From: Duganella sp. Root1480D1
GTDB taxonomy: Bacteria; Pseudomonadota; Gammaproteobacteria; Burkholderiales; Burkholderiaceae_D
DNA length: 64,000 bases
Direction: 5' to 3'
Assembly: GCF_001427305.1 (NCBI RefSeq)
Contig: NZ_LMFZ01000014.1
Span: 1 to 64,000 of the forward strand
Part shown: piece after piece, positions 17,711 to 27,147 of the stretch
Layout: each line of letters opens with the position of its first letter
Numbering within the stretch: position 1 is the stretch's first letter
Notes under the pieces: model-generated
The model's input: only the letters and a program-made list of their open reading frames with translations
What the model was told of the DNA's origin: nothing
Databases searched by the model: none
Made by a program: the position numbers and the translations under genes

Positions 17711-20696
17711 GACTTATCAACAGTCGATGCAGTTTTTCAGCAGAAATTGGCTCTCCGAACAGGTATCCCTGCCCAAAATCGCAGCCTGCCGCCATCAAAA
17801 TGTCCAGTTGGGCTTCGTTTTCCACCTTTTCCGCGATGACTTTGATGTCGAGCTTGTGCGCCATGGTGACAATTGCCTCGCACAGGAGCTGGTTGTCGCT
17901 GAAACTGGTGTCGAGCTTGAGGAAATCGATCTTGAAACGCTTCAGGAAGTTCAGGGACGAGTATCCGTGCCCAAAATCGTCCAGGGAAATTTGCAGACCA
18001 GCGTCCCTGAGCGATTGCATCCGCTGAACGACCTCCCGGTTGGCTTCCAATAGCAACCCTTCCGTAATTTCGATCACCATCGAACGTGGCGAAAGTGCCT
18101 GTTCGCGCAGCAGTTCCAGCCAATGTTCAACTCCTACCGCTTCGTGGCGGAATTGCCAAGCTGACTTGTTCACGCAGACTTTAAAGCCGTTGCCAAAGCT
18201 GGCTGCCATGGCTGCTGCTTCCTGGAACACCCATTCGCCTATACCGGCGATGACGCCTGTATTTTCGGCAACGCCTATGAATTCAGCTGGCTTGAGCAAA
18301 CCGCGCAGAGGGTGCTCCCAGCGAATCAAGGCTTCGGCCATTTCGACTTTGCCTATTGCCAGGTTGCGGATAGGCTGGAATAGCAGGCGTAACTCCTTGT
18401 TTTTCAAAGCGCTGCGTAGCTCGTTGGCGAGCTCGATGCGCATTTGGCTGGCTTCCTGCATGAAGGGGGCGAAGTAGTTGAAGCGGTTGCGGCCCTGCTG
18501 CTTGGCGAGATACATGGCCTGGTCGGAATTTTTGATTAGTACTTCGGCGTTGTCTCCGTCGTCCGGGAACAGGGAAATGCCTACGCTGCCCGAGATATGG
18601 GCGATTTCGTGTTTCAGCTCAAACGGCCTGGCCAGGCTATGCAGGATCTCCTGCACGATTCTGACGACGTCGCCTGGTTCTTTGAGTTCGCTCAGGATAA
18701 CGGTGAATTCATCGCCTCCAAGACGGGCCACGGTGTCGGTATTGCGCACGCATTGCAGCAAGCGCTCTGCTACTTGCTTAAGCAGGATGTCGCCAAAGTC
18801 GTGGCCAAGCGTATCGTTGACGGTTTTGAAGCCATCGAGGTCGATGAAGATCAGTGCCATTGGTAGCTGGTCGCGTGCCGCTTTTTTAATCTCCTGGCGC
18901 AGGCGATCGTTAAACATGCGCCGGTTGGGCAGGCTGGTGAGGCCGTCGAAGTTTGCCTGTTTCCAGATCGCTTCCTCGGTCGCCTTTTTCTTCGTAATGT
19001 CGGTGAACAGCGCGACGTGGCGCAGCACATTCCCCTTGTTGTCGAAGACGGTGTTGAAGCGCAGAGAGACCAGGTAGTGGTCGCCGTTCTTGTGCTGGTG
19101 CCAGATTTCGCCTTCCCAGTAGCCGGTGTGGGTGATGGTCTGGCGCATTCGGCTGTAGAACTTGATGTCCTGGTGGCTGGAAGTCAATTCATAGGCGAGG
19201 TGGCCAATGACTTCTTCGGCTGTGTAGCCGCTGATCTGGGAGAAGGCTGGGTTGACCGACAAGATCCTGCCTTCCGCATCGGTCACCATCATGCCTTCGC
19301 TGGCGTTCTCGTACATCAGCGTGGCCAGTTTGCTGGACTCTTCGTGGCGCTTTCGTTCGGTGATGTCTTCTGCCATGACGAACAGGCCAACTACTTTTCC
19401 ATGTTCATCGCGGTCCGGCACGTAAGTAATGGCATCGCAGCATTCCTGGTCTTTGCGTTGCATGCCGCGCTCGAAATGGACTGTTGCGCCGGCAAAGGCA
19501 CGCTCCAGGTGAGGCTTGGTTTCCGAGTACAGGTCGGCGGGAAGGGCTTGCTGCAGGTTTTCACCGCTGCCGTAGATTTCGGCAAAACGGCGATTTTTGA
19601 AGGAGTAATGCTCGTCGCGGTCCATGTAAGCGATCACGATTGGCAGGTTGTCGGCAATCAGGCGTAAGCGCTGTTCGCTGTTGGCCAGTTTCTTTTCGGT
19701 TTCGGTCGATATTGCGTAGAGCGCGCGGTCTTCGGCTGCGGCAAAAGAGCGCAAGGCATAAATCATCGCGGCGACGATCAGCGTGAAGATCAGGAATAGG
19801 GCGACGCCGGCAATCAGGAACTGCCGCTGCGAGATCAGCGCCAGGCCGACATTTGAACTGCCGACTGTAACCACCAGGGGCAGGTTTGGCAGTTTGCGGT
19901 AACTGGCGATACGGGACTTTTTGTCTATAGGGCTGACCGTTTCGATTGTGCCGATCGGATTGTCGCCAAAGGCCTTGTAGACGTTGGAATCGCGAATGTC
20001 GCGGTTGAAGGTTTGGTCAAAAAGAGGGGCGCGAGCAACGATATGTCCATTGGTGTGGAACAAGGTGACCGTGACGTCCTCGCTCAGGCGTGAGTTTTCG
20101 AAGGTTTCAGCAAGGCGGCTGGCATCCACCGGAGCCACGATCACCCCCAGGAATTTGCCGTTAGCGTCTTCAACCCTGCGGCTAAGGAAGAAAAGCCGCA
20201 AATTTGAGATGCGGCCACGGGTTGGTTCACCGACAAACAACTCGTTTCCGGGTTTGAGTTGGGCCTGGAAGTAGTCGCGGTCTGCATAGTTGATCCCTTT
20301 GACGGCGATTTCGCGCGAGCTGGCTATAGCAAAGCCGTTTGGGTCCAGGAAGGTTATCCAGAAGCTGTTACCGAAAGAAGCTCCTCGTGAGGAAAGCAGG
20401 CGTTCGGCTGTCTGCGGAGTGGAAGGGGTGACTCTGATTGCATTGGCAAAACCAAGCAAAGCGATGTCCGAAAGCTGGATGGAACTCTGGACCTGGGCTT
20501 CTATCGCGCGCGCATAGTGTTGGGTCTGCTGGCGAATTGCCTGTTCCCGGTCGCGAGCGGAAGAAGCGAGCTGCCAGGCTACGACTGCCGTGGCGAGCAA
20601 GGCGAGCATGAGCATTGTGACGAGCAATCGCCTGCGAAAGCGTCGATAGGCGTCGGTAGTCGACAAGAGCCCCTCCAGGCGAATTGCATGGAACAA
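17706..20696 (-). CDS. Membrane PAS-GGDEF-EAL cyclic-di-GMP receptor enzyme
   Basis: A 996-residue membrane signalling protein that should make and/or degrade cyclic-di-GMP. In order it has a transmembrane helix (about 24-46), a periplasmic dCACHE-like sensor (about 50-280), a second helix (about 285-310), two PAS domains, GGDEF and EAL. The GGDEF motif is intact (ARLGGDEFTV), with RNTD five residues upstream forming the product-inhibition I-site. The EAL motif (AEALIRW), EITE, DDFGHGYSSL and KLD segments are present, so the phosphodiesterase half is probably active too; AEKVEN replaces the usual AEGVET. Two diverged copies of one spacer flank it. The sensed ligand is unknown. Confidence 0.93.
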   Translation of the reverse strand: MFHAIRLEGLLSTTDAYRRFRRRLLVTMLMLALLATAVVAWQLASSARDREQAIRQQTQHYARAIEAQVQSSIQLSDIALLGFANAIRVTPSTPQTAERLLSSRGASFGNSFWITFLDPNGFAIASSREIAVKGINYADRDYFQAQLKPGNELFVGEPTRGRISNLRLFFLSRRVEDANGKFLGVIVAPVDASRLAETFENSRLSEDVTVTLFHTNGHIVARAPLFDQTFNRDIRDSNVYKAFGDNPIGTIETVSPIDKKSRIASYRKLPNLPLVVTVGSSNVGLALISQRQFLIAGVALFLIFTLIVAAMIYALRSFAAAEDRALYAISTETEKKLANSEQRLRLIADNLPIVIAYMDRDEHYSFKNRRFAEIYGSGENLQQALPADLYSETKPHLERAFAGATVHFERGMQRKDQECCDAITYVPDRDEHGKVVGLFVMAEDITERKRHEESSKLATLMYENASEGMMVTDAEGRILSVNPAFSQISGYTAEEVIGHLAYELTSSHQDIKFYSRMRQTITHTGYWEGEIWHQHKNGDHYLVSLRFNTVFDNKGNVLRHVALFTDITKKKATEEAIWKQANFDGLTSLPNRRMFNDRLRQEIKKAARDQLPMALIFIDLDGFKTVNDTLGHDFGDILLKQVAERLLQCVRNTDTVARLGGDEFTVILSELKEPGDVVRIVQEILHSLARPFELKHEIAHISGSVGISLFPDDGDNAEVLIKNSDQAMYLAKQQGRNRFNYFAPFMQEASQMRIELANELRSALKNKELRLLFQPIRNLAIGKVEMAEALIRWEHPLRGLLKPAEFIGVAENTGVIAGIGEWVFQEAAAMAASFGNGFKVCVNKSAWQFRHEAVGVEHWLELLREQALSPRSMVIEITEGLLLEANREVVQRMQSLRDAGLQISLDDFGHGYSSLNFLKRFKIDFLKLDTSFSDNQLLCEAIVTMAHKLDIKVIAEKVENEAQLDILMAAGCDFGQGYLFGEPISAEKLHRLLISQ

Positions 20697-20783
20697 CTTG
20701 CTTGTTCAGTATAGGTGGAGAGTTTTGTTTACGTTAGATTAGTGTGTATACAAAGTAGTAATGGTTGTTAACAACCCCGGTTT

Positions 20784-20941
20784 TCTGTGGATAAGTGCAC
20801 CTTGCGGAGAAAAATCAGGGGTTTACGAGCTGTATAAGCGGGCGCGTAAACCTTGCGTGAGCTGCGAACTGTTTTTGGACAATTTTGGGCGGTTTTCGGG
20901 AAGTCTTGTTTACTCACAAACGGTGCCTGTGGATATTCATA
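20784..20941. repeat. Diverged intergenic repeat, copy B
   Basis: Second copy of the sequence at 17553-17710, same orientation, about 3.2 kb away on the other side of the GGDEF/EAL gene. It carries a minus-strand DnaA box (20786-20794), and a further perfect box follows at 20945-20953 (plus). The whole 20697-20973 spacer holds no gene apart from the leader of the GMC oxidoreductase. Confidence 0.7.
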
Positions 20942-20973
20942 GCGTTATCCACAGCTTCGAACCAGGAGAAAGC

Positions 20974-22575
20974 TTGGAATCTGCGGGCCAGTTTGACTAC
21001 ATCATCGTGGGCGGAGGAACGGCAGGCTGCGTCCTCGCAAACCGCCTGACGCTAAATCAAAAAAACCAGGTTCTATTGATCGAAGCGGGAGGTAAGGACG
21101 ATTACGTCTGGATCCACATCCCGGTCGGTTACCTCCATTGCATCAATAATCCGCGCACGGACTGGCTGTTTCGCACCGAACCGGACGCCGGGCTGGGCGG
21201 CCGTAGTCTGATTTATCCGCGCGGGAAGGTCCTTGGCGGCAGTTCTTCGATCAACGGCATGATCTATATGCGGGGACAGGCCAGTGATTACGACCAATGG
21301 GCTGAGATGTGCGGCGATCCACGCTGGCGCTGGTCGGAAGTGCTGCCGCTGTTTCGCAAGAGCGAAGATCATCATGGCGGTGCTTCGGATTTCCACGGTG
21401 CCGGCGGTGAATGGCGAGTAGAAAAGCAGCGTTTGCGGTGGGATATTCTCGACGCGTTCCGCGATGCGGCGGAGCAGACCGGCATCCCGAAGATTGAGGA
21501 TTTCAACCGCGGCGACAATTTCGGCTGCTCCTATTTCGAGGTGAACCAGAAGCGTGGCATCCGCTGGAATACGGCGAAGGCATTCCTGCGTGCCGCCACC
21601 GGGCGCCCTAACCTGACTCTGATGACGGGCTGCCACGTGGAAAAGCTAGTGCTGGAGGAGGGGGGGTGCAAAGGCGTCATATTTACCGGCGGCGGTACGC
21701 GTTGGAACGCAGGGGCGCGCGAAACCTTGCTGGCGGCTGGGGCGGTCGGTACGCCGCAAATTCTCCAGTTATCGGGCATCGGGCCTGCGGATGTGCTGGC
21801 GCAGGCGGGTGTCCAGCCCGTGCACGATTTGCCGGGCGTTGGCGCCAACCTGCAGGATCACCTGCAGCTGCGCATGGTGTTCAAAGTCGAAGGTGCGCGG
21901 ACCCTGAACACGCTGGCGGCGAGCTGGCTTGGCAAAGCGCGCATCGGCCTTGAATATGCGCTGTTCCAGAGCGGGCCGATGTCGATGGCGCCTTCGCAAA
22001 TGGGTGCGTTTGCGCGTTCCGGTCCTGAGCAGCTCACACCGAACCTGGAATATCACGTGCAGCCCTTGTCTCTCGAACGTTTTGGCGAACCGCTGCACGA
22101 CTTCCCTGCTTTCACGGCCAGCGTCTGCAACCTGCGGCCAAGCTCGCGCGGCCATGTTCGGATAGCTTCCGCCGACTCCTACGCGCCCCCGAAAATCACA
22201 CCGATGTACCTGAGTACCGATGAAGACCGGCGCGTCGCTGCGGCTGCGCTGAACCTCACGCGCAAGATCGTTTCGGCGCCGGCGTTGGCGAAATACAGGC
22301 CGGAAGAATGCAGACCCGGTGTGCATTTTCGCACCGACGAGGAGTTGGCCGAGGCGGCGGGGTCCATTGGCACCACGATTTTCCACCCGGTCGGCACCTG
22401 CAAAATGGGCCGCGTGGATGACGTTTCGGCCGTGGTTGACAGCGAATTGCGGGTGCGCGGCGTGCGCGGTTTGCGCATCGCCGATGCTTCGGTGATGCCG
22501 ACCATTACTTCCGGTAACACGAATTCCCCGGTAATCATGATTGCGGAAAAGGCAGCGCTTTTGTGTATGATCTAG
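20974..22575 (+). CDS. GMC-family (choline-dehydrogenase-like) FAD oxidoreductase
   Basis: A 533-residue flavoenzyme of the glucose-methanol-choline family that oxidises a primary alcohol. The N-terminal FAD motif is YIIVGGGTAGCVLANRL, followed by the GMC signatures PRGKVLGGSSSINGMIYMRG and GAVGTPQILQLSGIGPADVL. The C-terminus has the catalytic pair region HPVGTCKMG and NTNSPVIMIAEKAA. The TTG at 20974 is chosen, with AGGAG five bases upstream; the longer open frame starts inside the repeat-like spacer. It precedes an ABC importer by 18 bp, suggesting that the imported compound is, or yields, its alcohol substrate. Confidence 0.92.
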   Translation: MESAGQFDYIIVGGGTAGCVLANRLTLNQKNQVLLIEAGGKDDYVWIHIPVGYLHCINNPRTDWLFRTEPDAGLGGRSLIYPRGKVLGGSSSINGMIYMRGQASDYDQWAEMCGDPRWRWSEVLPLFRKSEDHHGGASDFHGAGGEWRVEKQRLRWDILDAFRDAAEQTGIPKIEDFNRGDNFGCSYFEVNQKRGIRWNTAKAFLRAATGRPNLTLMTGCHVEKLVLEEGGCKGVIFTGGGTRWNAGARETLLAAGAVGTPQILQLSGIGPADVLAQAGVQPVHDLPGVGANLQDHLQLRMVFKVEGARTLNTLAASWLGKARIGLEYALFQSGPMSMAPSQMGAFARSGPEQLTPNLEYHVQPLSLERFGEPLHDFPAFTASVCNLRPSSRGHVRIASADSYAPPKITPMYLSTDEDRRVAAAALNLTRKIVSAPALAKYRPEECRPGVHFRTDEELAEAAGSIGTTIFHPVGTCKMGRVDDVSAVVDSELRVRGVRGLRIADASVMPTITSGNTNSPVIMIAEKAALLCMI

Positions 22576-22593
22576 CAAAACCGGGGAGACGCA

Positions 22594-23355
22594 ATGTCCG
22601 ACTTCATCTTGGAAACAAAGAGTTTGACCAAGGAGTTCAAGGGATTCACCGCTGTCGCCAACGTGGACCTGCAAGTCCAGCGTGGGCATATCCATGCCTT
22701 GATCGGCCCGAACGGCGCCGGCAAGACGACCTGCTTTAACCTGCTGACCAAATTCCTGGTGCCGACCTCGGGCCAGATCCTCTTTAACGGCAATGACATC
22801 ACCTCGCACAAGCCTGCACAGATTGCACGGATGGGGGTGATTCGTTCGTTCCAGATTTCCGCTGTCTTCCCTCACCTGACCGTGCTTGAAAATGTGCGCA
22901 TCGGCTTGCAACGCAAGCTCGGTACGACCTTTCATTTCTGGCGCAGCGAACGCTCATTGGAGCAGTTGAATGGCCGCGCGATGGAGCTGTTGGCGGAGGT
23001 CGACCTGGCTTCGTTCGCCGATACGCTGACGGTCGATATGCCTTACGGCCGCAAGCGCGCCCTTGAAATCGCCACGACGCTGGCGATGGAGCCTGAACTG
23101 ATGCTGCTGGACGAACCCACGCAGGGCATGGGACACGAGGACGTGCATCGCGTGACGGAGCTGATCAAGAAGGTTTCTGCCGGCCGCACCATCCTGATGG
23201 TGGAGCACAATATGAGCGTCGTGTCCGGCATTTGCGATCGCATCTCGGTGCTGCAGCGCGGCGCCGTGCTTGCCGAAGGACCGTATGAACAAGTATCGAA
23301 GAACCCGCAGGTGATGGAAGCCTATATGGGAACCGAAGCCGGGGTGGGCGCATGA
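22594..23355 (+). CDS. LivG-type ABC transporter ATP-binding protein
   Basis: A 253-residue ATPase of the branched-chain amino-acid (HAAT) importer family. Walker A is GPNGAGKTT, followed by a Q-loop region and Walker B LMLLDEPTQG with the H-loop in MVEHNMSVV. The signature motif is degenerate (MPYGRKRALEIA), in line with LivG-type members. It is the first transporter gene of a five-gene run and overlaps the LivF-type gene by 4 bp. The ligand is unknown. Confidence 0.93.
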   Translation: MSDFILETKSLTKEFKGFTAVANVDLQVQRGHIHALIGPNGAGKTTCFNLLTKFLVPTSGQILFNGNDITSHKPAQIARMGVIRSFQISAVFPHLTVLENVRIGLQRKLGTTFHFWRSERSLEQLNGRAMELLAEVDLASFADTLTVDMPYGRKRALEIATTLAMEPELMLLDEPTQGMGHEDVHRVTELIKKVSAGRTILMVEHNMSVVSGICDRISVLQRGAVLAEGPYEQVSKNPQVMEAYMGTEAGVGA

Positions 23356-24056
23356 CGGCCGCGCTGGAGATCAGCCAGCTCCAGGCCTGGTACGGCGAGT
23401 CGCACATCCTGCATGACGTTAACCTGAACGTGAACCACGGCGAAGTGGTGACGCTCCTTGGTCGCAATGGCGCGGGGCGGACCACCACGCTGCGCGCCAT
23501 CATGGGCCTGACGGGAACGCGCAAGGGCTCGATCCGCATCAACGGACAGGAAGCAATCGGCCTGTCCACGCACAAGATTGCCCACCTGGGAGTCGGTTAT
23601 TGTCCCGAAGAGCGCGGCATTTTTTCCTCACTGACCACCGAAGAGAACCTGCTATTGCCTCCAGCGCTGAAAACCGGGCAGGGCATGTCGGTCGAAGAAA
23701 TCTACGAGATGTTCCCGAACCTGAAGGAGCGCCGCACCAGCCAGGGCACGCGCCTGTCGGGCGGCGAGCAGCAGATGCTGGCGGTAGCGCGCATCCTGCG
23801 AACCGGCGCGCGCTTGCTGCTGCTGGATGAAATCTCGGAAGGGCTGGCGCCCGTCATTGTGCAAGGCCTGGCGCGCATGATCCGCACGCTGAAAGCCAAG
23901 GGGTATACGGTTGTGATGGTCGAACAGAATTTCCGGTTCGCGGCGCCGCTGGCGGATCGGTTTTATGTCATGGAACACGGTCGGATTGTCGAGAGTTTTG
24001 CGTCATCGGAATTGGATGCCCGCATGCCGGTATTGACCGAGCTGCTGGGCGTTTGA
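23352..24056 (+). CDS. LivF-type ABC transporter ATP-binding protein
   Basis: A 234-residue partner ATPase. It has an intact signature SGGEQQMLAVARIL and Walker B LLLLDEISEGL, but Walker A reads GRNGAGRTT with Arg in place of the invariant Lys. Arg at this position recurs in LivF-like members, so it need not be inactive; ATP may be hydrolysed mainly at the other composite site. The start overlaps the upstream gene (ATGA), indicating coupled translation. Confidence 0.92.
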   Translation: MTAALEISQLQAWYGESHILHDVNLNVNHGEVVTLLGRNGAGRTTTLRAIMGLTGTRKGSIRINGQEAIGLSTHKIAHLGVGYCPEERGIFSSLTTEENLLLPPALKTGQGMSVEEIYEMFPNLKERRTSQGTRLSGGEQQMLAVARILRTGARLLLLDEISEGLAPVIVQGLARMIRTLKAKGYTVVMVEQNFRFAAPLADRFYVMEHGRIVESFASSELDARMPVLTELLGV

Positions 24057-24082
24057 ATATCAAAACTGAAAACGGAGACACT

Positions 24083-25279
24083 ATGAAACGCAACGCCATT
24101 GCCTTTGCTGCAGCCCTTTGCACCTTCAGCTGCGCACATGCCCAGATTTCCGGCGACACCATCAAGATTGGCTTCATCACCGATATGTCAGGCGTCTACT
24201 CAGACATTGATGGGCAGGGCGGAGCGGAAGCGATCAAGATGGCGATTGCCGATGCCGGCGGCGCGATCAACGGCAAGAAGATCGAATTCGTTTTTGCCGA
24301 CCACCAGAACAAGGCTGACATTGCCGCGTCCAAAGCGCGCGAATGGTTCGACCAGCAGGGCGTGGACATGCTGGTAGGCGGCACCAATTCCGGCGCCAAC
24401 CTAGCGATGGCGAAAGTAGCTGCAGACAAGAAGAAGGTCTTCATGGTCATTGGCGCCGGCTCCTCGCGCCTGACCAACGAAGAGTGCACGCCTTATACGG
24501 TGCATTACGCCTACGACACCGTGGCATTGGCGCGCGGTACCGGCGCCACCATGGTCAAGCAGGGCGGCAAGAACTGGTACTTCCTGACCGCCGATTACGC
24601 CTTTGGCCATTCGCTGGAGAAGGACACGACCGAGGTGGTCAACAAGTCCGGCGGCAAGGTGATCGGCAATGTGCGCCACCCCTTCCCTGGCACTGATTTT
24701 TCGTCCTTCCTGATGCAGGCTTCTTCTTCCGGCGCACAGGTGCTCGGCCTGGCGAATGCAGGCGGCGATTTTATCAACTCGGTCAAGGCGGCCAATGAAT
24801 TCGGTGTGGCGAAGAAGATGAAGATGGCGGGCCTGCTGGTGTTCATCAACGACATCCACTCGCTGGGCCTGAATGCTACCGCCGGCATGTACCTGACCGA
24901 CGGCTGGTATTGGGACATGAATGACACCACGCGTGCCTGGTCCAAGCGCTACTTCGCGAAGATGAAAAAGGAGCCGTCGATGCTGCAGGCGGGCGATTAT
25001 TCCGCTGCTACGCAATACCTGGCAGCCGTGAAGGCCGTGGGCAGCGACGATGCCGACAAGGTGATGGCGAAGCTGAAGTCCACCACCATCAAGGACGTGT
25101 TCACCAACAACGGCGTGATCCGCCCGGACGGCCGCATGGTGCACGATATGTACCTGATGGAGGTGAAGAAGCAATCCGAATCCAAGTACCCATGGGATTA
25201 CTACAAGGTCGCGGCAACGATCCCGGGCGACCAGGCCTATATGTCCAAGGCCGAATCCAAGTGCGCCCTGTGGAAGTAA
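24083..25279 (+). CDS. Periplasmic substrate-binding protein of an HAAT-type ABC importer
   Basis: A 398-residue type-I periplasmic binding protein (Peripl_BP_6 / Leu-Ile-Val-binding family). Residues 1-22 are a signal peptide ending CAHA. The mature protein starts QISGDTIKIGFITDMSGVYSDIDG, the typical first strand and ligand loop. ATG 24083, behind a GGAGAC site, is used because it opens the signal peptide; an in-frame start 30 bp earlier overlaps the livF-type stop. The neighbouring GMC dehydrogenase suggests an alcohol or its precursor as ligand rather than an amino acid. Confidence 0.93.
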   Translation: MKRNAIAFAAALCTFSCAHAQISGDTIKIGFITDMSGVYSDIDGQGGAEAIKMAIADAGGAINGKKIEFVFADHQNKADIAASKAREWFDQQGVDMLVGGTNSGANLAMAKVAADKKKVFMVIGAGSSRLTNEECTPYTVHYAYDTVALARGTGATMVKQGGKNWYFLTADYAFGHSLEKDTTEVVNKSGGKVIGNVRHPFPGTDFSSFLMQASSSGAQVLGLANAGGDFINSVKAANEFGVAKKMKMAGLLVFINDIHSLGLNATAGMYLTDGWYWDMNDTTRAWSKRYFAKMKKEPSMLQAGDYSAATQYLAAVKAVGSDDADKVMAKLKSTTIKDVFTNNGVIRPDGRMVHDMYLMEVKKQSESKYPWDYYKVAATIPGDQAYMSKAESKCALWK

Positions 25280-25284
25280 GCTAG

Positions 25285-26169
25285 ATGGAGATTTTCGGCC
25301 GCCCGCTCCCGATGATGATGTCCCAGCTTTTACTGGGACTCGTCAACGGCTCTTTTTACGCCATGCTGTCGCTCGGCCTCGCCGTGATTTTCGGGCTGCT
25401 GAACGTGATCAACTTCGCGCACGGCGCCATGTACATGATGGGCGCCTTCCTCGCCTGGATCGGCATGACTTACTTCGGCATGAGCTATTGGAGCATGCTG
25501 TTACTGGCGCCGTTGATCGTTGGCGTGCTGGGTGTGGTGATCGAAAGGACCATGCTGCGCCGCCTGTACAAGCTTGATCATCTTTACGGCTTGCTGCTGA
25601 CGTTCGGACTGACCCTGCTGGTAGAAGGTGGTTTCCGCTCGTTTTACGGGGTCTCTGGGCAGCCGTTTGAAACTCCCGAGGCCTTGCAGGAGGCGACCGA
25701 CCTTGGCTTCATGGTCATGCCGAATTATCGCGCCTGGGTGGTGTTGGCTTCCCTGGTGGTTTGCCTGGCGACCTGGTTCGTGATCGAGAAAACCAAATTG
25801 GGTGCTTACCTGCGTGCCGGCACCGAGAATCCGAAGCTGGTGGAAGCCTTCGGGATCAACGTGCCGTTGATGGTGACCCTGACCTATGGCTTCGGCGTCG
25901 CTTTGGCGGGCTTTGCAGGCGTCCTGGCGGCTCCAATCCAGCAAGTGACACCCTTGATGGGGTCTAACCTGATTATCGTCGTATTCGCCGTTGTGGTGAT
26001 TGGGGGTATGGGTTCGATCCTGGGCTCGATCGTGACCGGGCTGGCACTCGGCGTGATCGAAGGGCTGACAAAAGTGTTCTATCCCGAGTTTGCCAACACC
26101 GTTGTGTTTTTGGTGATGGTCATCATCTTATTGCTGCGCCCCGCCGGCCTGTTTGGCAAGGAACGTTAA
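25285..26169 (+). CDS. LivH-type ABC permease
   Basis: A 294-residue inner-membrane permease with about eight hydrophobic segments. The N-terminal LGLVNGSFYAMLSLGLAVIFGLLNVINFAHGAMYM is the hallmark of the LivH family. It forms the translocation channel with the LivM-type protein, whose ATG abuts its stop codon. Confidence 0.93.
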   Translation: MEIFGRPLPMMMSQLLLGLVNGSFYAMLSLGLAVIFGLLNVINFAHGAMYMMGAFLAWIGMTYFGMSYWSMLLLAPLIVGVLGVVIERTMLRRLYKLDHLYGLLLTFGLTLLVEGGFRSFYGVSGQPFETPEALQEATDLGFMVMPNYRAWVVLASLVVCLATWFVIEKTKLGAYLRAGTENPKLVEAFGINVPLMVTLTYGFGVALAGFAGVLAAPIQQVTPLMGSNLIIVVFAVVVIGGMGSILGSIVTGLALGVIEGLTKVFYPEFANTVVFLVMVIILLLRPAGLFGKER

Positions 26170-27147
26170 ATGAACAAGAAGCTGGGCTACTCCATCGCAT
26201 TCGCGCTGGCGCTGGGCGCGCCGTTCGTCGGCTACCCCGTGCTGCTGATGAAGCTTCTCTGCTTCGCGCTGTTTGCCTGCGCGTTCAACCTGCTGATTGG
26301 CTTCACTGGCTTGCTGTCGTTTGGCCACGCGGCTTTCTTCGGTGCGGCAGGTTATTTCGCCGGCAACGCCTTGAAGAATTGGGGACTGCCTTTTGAATTG
26401 AGCTTGCTGGTTGGGGTGCTGGCCGGAGCGGCGATTGGCTTGGTGATGGGTAGTTTGGCGATTCGCCGCCAGGGGATCTACTTCTCGATGATTACGCTGG
26501 CGCTGGCGCAGATGGTGTATTTCGCGGCGCTGCGCTTTACCGATTTCACCGGTGGCGAAGATGGCTTGCAGGGTGTTCCGCGGGGCAAGCTGCTCGGCGT
26601 GCTGGACTTGGGCAGCGACCTGACAATGTACTACGTGGTGCTGGGGATCTTTATTGCCGGCTTTGCCCTGATCATGCGCACGGTGCATTCGCCGTTCGGC
26701 CAGGTACTGAAAGCGATCAAGGAGAACGAACCGCGGGCGATCTCGCTGGGCTATGACGTGGACAAGTACAAGCTGGCGGCATTCGTACTTTCCGGCTCGC
26801 TGGCTGCTCTTGCGGGCGCTACCAAGTCGATTGTGTTGGGCTTTGAAACGCTGACCGACGTGCACTGGGCGATGTCCGGGCTGGTGATCCTGATGACCCT
26901 GGTGGGCGGGATGGGGACGCTGGTGGGGCCGATCATCGGCGCGATCCTGATCATCGCTCTGGAGAACAAGCTTGGTGATTTTGGCAGCATGATGGCCAAC
27001 GCCACTGGCATTGAGTGGTTCTCGACGCTTGGTGAAGCGGTCAGCCTGGTAATCGGCTTTATCTTCGTTGCCTGCGTCCTGCTGTTCCGCAAAGGAATCG
27101 TCGGCGAGATCCTGTACCTGCTAGGGAAGAAGCGTAAGCAGGCTTAG
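26170..27147 (+). CDS. LivM-type ABC permease
   Basis: A 325-residue inner-membrane permease. Family features include CAFNLLIGFTGLLSFGHAAFFGAAGY near the N-terminus and the coupling segment VLKAIKENEPRAISLGYDV. It is the last gene of the importer set and its stop overlaps the opposing secreted-protein gene by 4 bp. Confidence 0.93.
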   Translation: MNKKLGYSIAFALALGAPFVGYPVLLMKLLCFALFACAFNLLIGFTGLLSFGHAAFFGAAGYFAGNALKNWGLPFELSLLVGVLAGAAIGLVMGSLAIRRQGIYFSMITLALAQMVYFAALRFTDFTGGEDGLQGVPRGKLLGVLDLGSDLTMYYVVLGIFIAGFALIMRTVHSPFGQVLKAIKENEPRAISLGYDVDKYKLAAFVLSGSLAALAGATKSIVLGFETLTDVHWAMSGLVILMTLVGGMGTLVGPIIGAILIIALENKLGDFGSMMANATGIEWFSTLGEAVSLVIGFIFVACVLLFRKGIVGEILYLLGKKRKQA

